From: Kwoniella bestiolae CBS 10118
Lineage: Eukaryota > Basidiomycota > Tremellomycetes > Tremellales > Cryptococcaceae
Length of the DNA stretch: 64,000 nt
Assembly: GCF_000512585.2 (NCBI RefSeq)
Contig: NC_089241.1
Location: 3,348,001-3,412,000 of the forward strand
Direction of reading: 5' to 3'
This document shows, one piece after another, positions 57,091 to 64,000 of the stretch; position 1 is the stretch's first letter; every line of letters starts with the position of its first letter. Below the pieces are notes generated by a model. That model was given only the letters and a program-made list of their open reading frames with translations. It searched no databases and had not been told where the DNA came from. The translations under genes were made by a program, and so were the position numbers.

Positions 57091-60000
57091 ATGTCTGAGG
57101 ATCAAGAGAACATCGTCAGTCAGCTATCTCACAACTACCTATCACATATGGGCAGACTTGTTTACATTTCTACACAGGCCCCAATGTCACGTCTACCCCG
57201 ATTAGCCTCACCCGCCAAACCATCTTCCATCCCCACACTCTCAGCTGCTCCTCTCCTATCATCAGGTAACGCCAACAAACGAAAGCTACCGTCATCACCA
57301 CTGGCACCTCCACCTACCAAACGATCTGTATCTGGATCAAGCGCATCGAGCGGACTGAGATCATCCCAGAGAGGTGGATTCGTACCTACCACCACTAAGA
57401 AGCCTGTCGCTACTAGACCTGCATCAGCTCTGGGAGCTTCAACAAGGAGGACAGGAAGTACAGGAAGTACCGGTAGTGCTGGATCATCATCCACCACTGC
57501 TACAACAAGGGCAAGGACAGCTACTACCGCTGCTGCTAGGAGACCGCCTGTTAGCTCAAGTTCAACTACGACGAGGAGTAGTGGTACCCTTGGAAGAAGT
57601 GTTGGACCAAGTGCCAGAGCGACAAGTAGAGGGGTCAGTCCTGGACTGGCGGCTACGGCTACCTCGAGATCAGCTATAGGGAGTGGTGTAGCTAGCGCTG
57701 CTCAGTTTAAGGTGGGTAGCTGTTTAGAGCAATTTGAGAAACACCAGCTGACCTTTCTGCGAATAGAGCCACGATGGAAGATTAGAGAATGTGGAAAGGA
57801 TGGTAGGAGGGTTCAAAGATCTGTTGGAACGAGAGTGAGTCTATCACCAGTTTCAGATATTATTCAAACGCTGATGTGACGTTCATATGGCAATCAGACA
57901 AGCGAAAAGTTGGTTACTCCATTCCTCTTGCATAATCAACAACTGATCCCTTACTAACTCTTTGGCAGTATCATCCCTCCAGATGTCCCAAGTGGACCTT
58001 CAAGCCCTCCTTCAATCCACCCAGAATACCGAGCGGGAAGCCAGGCGAGATCTATCTTCAGCGTCAGAAGAGCTTGCCGCGCTGAGAGCATCTCATACTA
58101 GGGAGATAGATGATCTGGAGAGAACGATAGCCAGGAAGGATAGGGAGAAGAGGGGACTGGAAGAAGAGCTGAGGGATAGTAGAGAAGAACTCAGTAGGGA
58201 GAGAGAGACGATACGACAGTTGAAGGTGAGACATGATAACGTTGTGCGTCCTGAAGATAACCTAACCAATGCAACAACATAGCAATCCCTCGCCGAGCAG
58301 TCCACACAGCATATCACTCTCTCCGCCCAACTCCAAGCCTCTCAGACGCAGCTGAGCATCGTACAAGCAGAAGTGGACCGTGCAACGTTGAGCGTATCAA
58401 GTATGAAAGCTGAATTATCGGTTGGACAAGAGAATGCCAAGAGGGCTGAAGAATTGGCTGAACAGAAGGTCAGACAAGCTGAGGAGGATAGGGATAGGAG
58501 GATTGCCGAGATAGAAGCCGAGTTGAGGGAGGCGGAGACTATCAGGAGGAAGTTGCATAATCAGGTGCAAGAGTTGAAGGGTTAGCTAGATTATGCTTTC
58601 CAATGACCGGCAAGTGTAGCTAACGATGAGCGTGCGTACAGGTAATATCCGAGTATTTGCTCGTGTACGACCTGCTCTTGGTAAGTCACCTCATATATCA
58701 CGTCCGTCGTTCGAAGCGCTAATACTTCACTATAGCCCACGAATCCTCATCACCCGAAGCGCTCGCCGAAATTGCCTATGGAGATGAGAGGACAGCTCAG
58801 GAAACAGGCCAATCGCAAATTGTCGTGAAAAGTAGATCCGAATCTGCTACTGGTCAAGCGAGGGAACAGGAATACCCATTCACATTTGATAAGGTTAGCT
58901 GTTACTTGTATACTATACGCGCAACGGTCAGCTGATATGATGTGTTTCTTTAGATATTCGCTCCTCAGGCAGGTCAAAAAGAAGTATTCGAGGAGATCTC
59001 AATGTTGGCTCAATCTGTCTTGGACGGGTATAACGTGAGCTGGCAGCCTTATCGGTAAGATATCGGATGAGCTAACGTTTGTCTTGGTGTCACAGGTTTG
59101 TATCTTCGCATATGGTCAGACGGGTTCAGGTAAATCGTGGACTATGGAAGGTGGACAGGTGAGCTGGATCGACATCCAAAGCGCAATCATTGAAAAGATC
59201 CGCTGATTTGATTTGGCATGAATGCACAGAACGACCAAGACGCAGGTATGATCCCTCGAGCTATTGATATGATCTTCGCTGTGTCGAGTGGACTCAAAGA
59301 TCGGGGATGGAAATATCAGATGGAAGGGCAGTTCTTGGAGGTTTATAACGAGGTGGTGAGTGATTCAGCTTATCGAAGCGTATTCTTGGAAAATCAGCTG
59401 GCTAATTTATGAGATTTACTAGATTAATGATCTTTTGGGTAATGGTCAATTCGATACGAAAAAGCACGAGATCAAGACTGTTGATGGGAAAGTCAGCGTG
59501 ACGGATGTTGTAAGCAGTGAGTGGTAATCAACTCTTAATTCCACTCATAACCAGAATAGCAATGACACGTTATCTGATGACCATATCTTCACTCCAGTCC
59601 CACTAAACAACCCCCGTCAAGTATCTACCCTTCTTGAACGTGCTCGGGGTAGACGAGCGGTAGCGGCAACATTGATGAATGAGCGATCATCTCGATCTCA
59701 CTCTGTATTCACTCTGAAAGTCAAGGGTGAGAATCCATTGACCAATGAGAAGTGCGAAGCTATGTTGAACCTTGGTAAGTTGTGGCCCACCGGTCAACTC
59801 CTCCCATATCAATCTGTAAACCAACATCTGTTTTTGACCAGATCCATCATGGAATGTATGCTCATTACTGTTTTTCATATATCAATAGTCGACTTGGCAG
59901 GATCAGAGAGATTAGAAAAATCAGGAGCAGGCGAGAACAAAGATAGGATGAAGGAAACCATCAACATCAATAAATCTCTATCTGCCCTTGCGGATGTGAT

Positions 60001-60310
60001 AGGTGCATTGGGCAGTGGGAAAGAAGGAGGTCATGTGCCGTATAGGAATTCGACATTGACTAGGTTGTTGCAGACTAGTCTGAGTGGTGAGTTCATCTTC
60101 TTCAACACTGGATATGGGTCGCTCGAAGTGGTGCCAAGCTGATCATATATGATATATTCTGATGTGGTTATAGGTTCAAGCAAAACACTCATGATGTGCA
60201 ATTTGTCTCCTTTGTCGGTCCATCTCAACGAAACCCTCTGTTCACTTCGGTTCGCTTCCAAGGTGAATTGGACGGTAGTTGGACAAGTGAGGAAGCAGGT
60301 GGCGAAGTGA
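57091..60310 (+). CDS. KAR3: C-terminal motor kinesin-14 (Kar3 type)
   Basis: Minus-end directed microtubule motor for spindle function and nuclear fusion. The predicted start is a 24-nt exon (MSEDQENI, 57091-57114) joined over a 63-nt intron to APMSRLPRLASP at 57178. The N-terminal ~200 residues are Ser/Thr/Arg-rich and disordered (GSTGSTGSAGSSSTTATTRA), a likely microtubule-binding tail. A coiled coil follows (QMSQVDLQALLQSTQNTERE through RKLHNQVQELKG), leading into the neck and motor: NIRVFARVRPAL, then FAYGQTGSGKSWTMEGG (P-loop), GMIPRAIDMIF, FLEVYNEV, INDLLG, MNERSSRSHSVF (switch I), VDLAGSERLEKSGAG (switch II), INKSLSALADVIGAL, VPYRNSTLTRLLQTSL. It ends RFASKVNWTVVGQV. Neck before motor and a C-terminal motor identify kinesin-14. 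More than ten introns. Confidence 0.93.
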
Positions 60311-60545
60311 TCGCATAGTGATCGGACAGTGGGGTTAGTCATCTGTGGATTTGCAATTTAGAATGAAATGGACAATGGGATTTTGGATATCTGCGTGTTT
60401 GTGCGTGCGAATATACGAGACCAAGAAGTAGCTTGATACCCTTTCTTGGATGATACCATAAGATCATGTATATTATCCATTATTTATAGTATCAGACAAG
60501 TTGCATCAACCCATCTCATCTGGAACTACCACGTAGATCTCTATG

Positions 60546-61334
60546 CTATATCTCCGCGTTCTCACCCTTCAACAAGATATCCCCGACCCTCAATCTCGTA
60601 TACCCCTGCTTATGCTCTATAGTCTTCTTATACCCCTTCCTCCTCTTCTTTTTCAGTATCCTCTCCAAAGGCGACTTGGTATGTTCAAGTATCGTAAGAT
60701 CACAATGAACCAACCCCTCGGGTATCCCACTAAAGCTGGATAATCTCTTCTCCTTCCAGTCCATATTCCTCTTCAATATCGAAGCATTGGATGCCTGGGA
60801 CCGTAATGCATAGTCTCTTGAACCGACTTCCAATATTTTCGAGAGGGATAGGGTCGTACCGGGGCTTTGGACGGGTTTGAGCTGAGGGAGCGTAAGGATA
60901 TCTTTGGGATGGAGTAGATAATTACGCGAATACAGCCTCGCTATAACGTATCGCCCGGATTGGGAGGTGGATTGCGAGGAGATTTGGGAGAGGGCTTCGG
61001 ACGTCGTGCTTGGGAGGGATACGGGAGTGGATGGGAGGATGGGTGGGAGATGGGCCAGAGCTGCTGAAGAGGAAGAGGAGGAGGGATGTCGGATGGGGGG
61101 AGGGGCGTAGTGGGTGGTGGGAGGGGGGCGGTGGTTTGAAGACCCCTTGAGAGGGATAGTCTGGCGAATGCTACGAAGGTAGTGGAGATTAGCATAATTC
61201 TATGGATGTCATCATGAAACATCGTGTCATTCGTTGGTACAGTTTTGAGTTCTGGGCGGTAAAGCGGTTGAAGGGACATATGGGATGAGACTTTACTCAC
61301 CCGACGATACACTCGTGCTTGGTCTAGGAGGCAT
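60546..61334 (-). CDS. Mitochondrial large-subunit ribosomal protein bL21m
   Basis: Component of the mitochondrial 54S/large ribosomal subunit (yeast MRPL49 equivalent). The start at 61334 reads MPPRPSTSVSSG, probably spliced at a GTAAAG donor to the next exon. A Pro/Ser-rich presequence and linker follow, then the bL21 body: RYVIARLYSRNYLLHPKDIL, TLPQLKPVQSPGTTLSLSK, ILEVGSRDYALRS, and the C-terminal signature with KKKRRKGYKKTIEHKQGYTR and LRVGDILLKG, matching the basic RRKxY...GHRQxYT motif of bacterial L21. The stop is at 60546. The join of exon 1 is the weakest part, because two donors are possible. It converges with the kinesin, whose stop is about 235 bases away. Confidence 0.88.
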
Positions 61335-61811
61335 GTTGAGTATGATTCGCTGTTCCTACTTTGTTTCTTCACTGGTTTGTCTGTTACACTGAGGTTTGGT
61401 TGATATACTTGTTGATCTCTAACAGAGTCCTATCTGCATTCATGTCCTATCGTTGGCATCTCTCAACATTTCTCGAGACGATAGCATCTCTAGCATGCAC
61501 ACATGCAATCTGGGATAAATGACAATAAAACCATGTCCTATTTAATAATGGTGTTTGATTCCGCCTCATTGACCATGAAAAAAACACCGATAACTCCGAT
61601 CCGTCCTCAGCCATATTCCCTTGATTTCCCTGTGGTACTGCACTATCCAACCAACGACCAACACCACCACCCACGTACCCACCACCATACACCATCTCAC
61701 CATCCCATTCTACCTCTTCTACTTCAACCCCATTAAAAGTCTGATATAGACCTAATCCTCTAATCCTACTTTCATCACTCACCACTCACTCTCACCCACC
61801 CCAATCTCAAA
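61335..61811. other. Divergent promoter region
   Basis: 5' flanks of bL21m (minus) and ATP1 (plus), two mitochondrial genes sharing one upstream region. A pyrimidine/CCACC-rich stretch (61660-61810) forms the ATP1 leader. No coding seen. Confidence 0.5.
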
Positions 61812-64000
61812 ATGCGTGTCGCCTTTAGGAACACCCTCAGAGGTGCTGTAGCTTCTAGCGTAAGTTTGTCGTTGTGTTTTGGGGATATAGGTGGAAATGG
61901 ATTGAAACTGTAGAAGTTGGATATGGATCATCGTCGAAGCTATATGAGGATGTTATAGGATCGTCATCTGATCAGTAGAATGGAGAAGAATATTGTATGG
62001 GATCAAGGATGGAAGGATGTATTGAGAAAGAATGGCTATATCCCATTGAGAACTCCACGCTAACCTCCATACCCTCACAGGCCAGAACCAGAGCTGCTCC
62101 CCTCGCTGCTCGAACCTACGCTACCGCCAAGCCTGGTACGTTGTTCTTCTGCTCCTCTCACACATGATCGTGCTAATCATACCTGCTTTTTCTTCTTTAC
62201 TCGTCGCTACTTTCACTCGACCCACCACTTCCGCGTTTCGGCCGATTGTTCCACTCCCCACCCATAGCCGCTTCTGAAGTCTCATCCATCCTCGAGGGCC
62301 GAATTGCCGGTGCTTCCGTCGGTGGAGATGTTCAAGAGACCGGTCGAGTCTTGACCATTGGTGATGGTATTGCTAGAGTCTACGGTTTGAGAAACGTCCA
62401 AGCCGAAGAAATGGTTGAATTCTCTTCAGGTGTACGAGGAATGTGTTTGAACTTGGAAGCCGACAACGTCGGTGTAACCATCTTCGGTAACGATAGATTG
62501 ATCAAGGAAGGTGACACCGTCAAGAGAACCGGTCAGATCGTGGATGTCCCCGTCGGACCTGGTCTCTTGGGTCGAGTTGTTGATGCTCTCGGTAACCCAA
62601 TCGACGGTAAAGGTCCCATCGAGTCTGTCGGTCGAACTCAAGCTCAATTGAAGGCTCCTGGTATCTTGCCCAGACGATCTGTACACGAGCCTATGCAAAC
62701 TGGTCTCAAATCCGTCGACTCCTTGGTACCTGTAAGTATCACTTTGCCTTTCAACTCACACAAACTAAAATTCCCCCTCTGGCTGTCCGTCGACAACCGT
62801 TATCTTCGTCTACTCCCTTTGCTCGTCAACCATTACTGACCACTTTCCTCCACTATAGATCGGTCGAGGTCAGCGAGAACTTATCATCGGTGACAGACAA
62901 ACCGGTAAATCCGCCGTCGCTATCGACACCATCCTTAACCAAAAGAAGTGGAACGACGGTGCCGATGAGTCCAAGAAGCTCTACTGTGTCTACGTTGCCG
63001 TTGGTCAAAAGCGATCCACCGTTGCTCAGCTCGTTCAAACCCTTGAACAAAACGATGCCTTGAAATACTCCATCATCGTCGCTGCCACTGCCTCCGAAGC
63101 CGCTCCCCTTCAGTACCTCGCTCCTTTCTCAGGTTGTGCCATGGGTGAATGGTTCAGAGACAACGGTCGACACGCTTTGATCATCTACGATGATTTGTCC
63201 AAGCAAGCCGTCGCCTATCGACAAATGTCTTTGCTTCTTAGACGACCTCCCGGACGAGAGGCTTACCCTGGTGATGTCTTCTACTTGCACTCCAGACTTT
63301 TGGAGAGAGCTGCCAAGCTCAACGCCGACTACGGAGCCGGTTCCCTCACTGCCCTCCCCATCATTGAAACTCAAGGTGGTGATGTGTCCGCTTATATCCC
63401 TACCAACGTTATTTCCATTACCGATGGTCAAATTTTCTTGGAAGCCGAATTGTTCTTCAAGGGTGTCAGACCCGCTATCAACGTCGGTCTTTCCGTATCT
63501 CGAGTCGGTTCCGCCGCCCAAACCAAATTGATGAAATCCGTCGCTGGTTCTCTTAAATTGTACCTTGCCCAATACCGAGAAGTCGCTGCTTTCGCTCAAT
63601 TCGGTTCCGATTTGGATGCTTCCACCCGATACCTCCTTAACAGAGGTGCTCGTCTTACCGAACTCCTTAAACAACCTCAATACCAACCGTGAGTTGAGTG
63701 AAGTCCCAAGATCTGAATTGTATGCTGATATACTCTGATCCATTTAGCATGCCTACCGAAATCATGGCTCCTTTGATCTACGCTGGTGTTAACGGTAAAC
63801 TCGATAAAGTCCCAGTTGACAAGATCGGTGCTTGGGAGAAATCCTTGTGAGTGTAATTGTGATTTTTTTTTCGAATCCTGTGCTCATGTCTGTTATAGCA
63901 CCGAACTCCTCAAATCTCAACACTCTGCTCTCCTCGAGAAGCTCTCCGGTGGTGTTTTGACCAAGGAGATCGAGGAAGAGATGGCCAAGGTTCTCGACGC
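61812..64000 (+). CDS. ATP1: Mitochondrial F1-ATP synthase alpha subunit (cut at window end)
   Basis: Non-catalytic nucleotide-binding subunit of the F1 alpha3beta3 head in the matrix. Short 5' exons encode the presequence (MRVAFRNTLRGAVASS, then ARTRAAPLAARTYATAKP). Mature part: ASEVSSILEGRIAGASVGGD, GRVLTIGDGIARVYGLRN, GRVVDALGNPIDGKGPI, IGRGQRELIIGDRQTGKSAV (P-loop), ALIIYDDLSKQAVAYRQMSL, LLRRPPGREAYPGDVFYLHS, TALPIIETQGGDVSAYIPTN, and the signature PAINVGLSVSRVGSAAQ. The C-terminal helical domain starts (LYLAQYREVAAFAQFGSDLD). The last visible exons give MPTEIMAPLIYAGVNG and a piece ending in KVLDA, where the window stops; about 10 residues and the stop codon should lie outside. Codons are strongly biased to C-ending forms, as expected for high expression. 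Seven or more exons. Confidence 0.97.

Noticed and set aside
63129..63743. 204-residue minus-strand frame in ATP1
   Set aside because: Antisense shadow produced by the strong codon bias of ATP1.

Overview
The window is nuclear DNA of a basidiomycete yeast of the Tremellomycetes (Cryptococcus/Kwoniella type). The evidence is dense genes on both strands, many short introns (about 50-110 nt) with GT(A/G)NGT donors, CTNAC/CTGAT-like branch sites and AG acceptors, short intergenic spacers, no operons, and a basidiomycete gene set (glyoxal oxidase, Stp1-type site-2 protease, Ras farnesyltransferase, ARG5,6 precursor). The genus is an inference from family content; no sequence search was run. I see no tRNA, rRNA, CRISPR or recognisable transposon.

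Layout. 0-5.5 kb: an orphan intronless gene, APC10/DOC1 split into seven small exons, and a site-2 protease. 5.6-11.6 kb: two paralogous hotdog thioesterase-like genes on the minus strand, with a zinc alcohol dehydrogenase and possibly a tiny gene between them. 12.2-27 kb: farnesyltransferase beta subunit, SMP-30/gluconolactonase, a Ser/Arg-rich nuclear-type protein, glyoxal oxidase, a four-helix membrane protein and an RMD1/Sif2-type DUF155 protein. 27.7-40.6 kb: SLA1 (endocytosis), purine nucleoside permease, ketopantoate reductase and a large GYF-domain protein. 41.2-42 kb: a GGAT-rich tandem array lies between two gene ends that both lack their 5' halves (an unidentified minus-strand gene and VTA1). 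43-52.9 kb: a stretch with no gene of known family. It has two tandem intronless paralogs (a third, more distant relative lies at 464-1243) and two tandem eight-exon paralogs with an N-terminal helical domain, an acidic Ser-rich linker and BRCT-like C-terminal repeats. 52.9-64 kb: ARG5,6, a KAR3-type kinesin-14, mitochondrial ribosomal protein bL21m and ATP1, which is cut by the window end.

Most conserved genes are independent housekeeping genes that happen to be neighbours. The candidate undescribed biology is in the 41-53 kb island. The two eight-exon genes share every intron position and phase although their proteins are strongly diverged. The tandem array looks like a rearrangement scar or an assembly junction that removed the start of VTA1. 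Several genes had to be built by hand from small exons; where phases closed exactly (APC10 and the two eight-exon genes) the models are strong.
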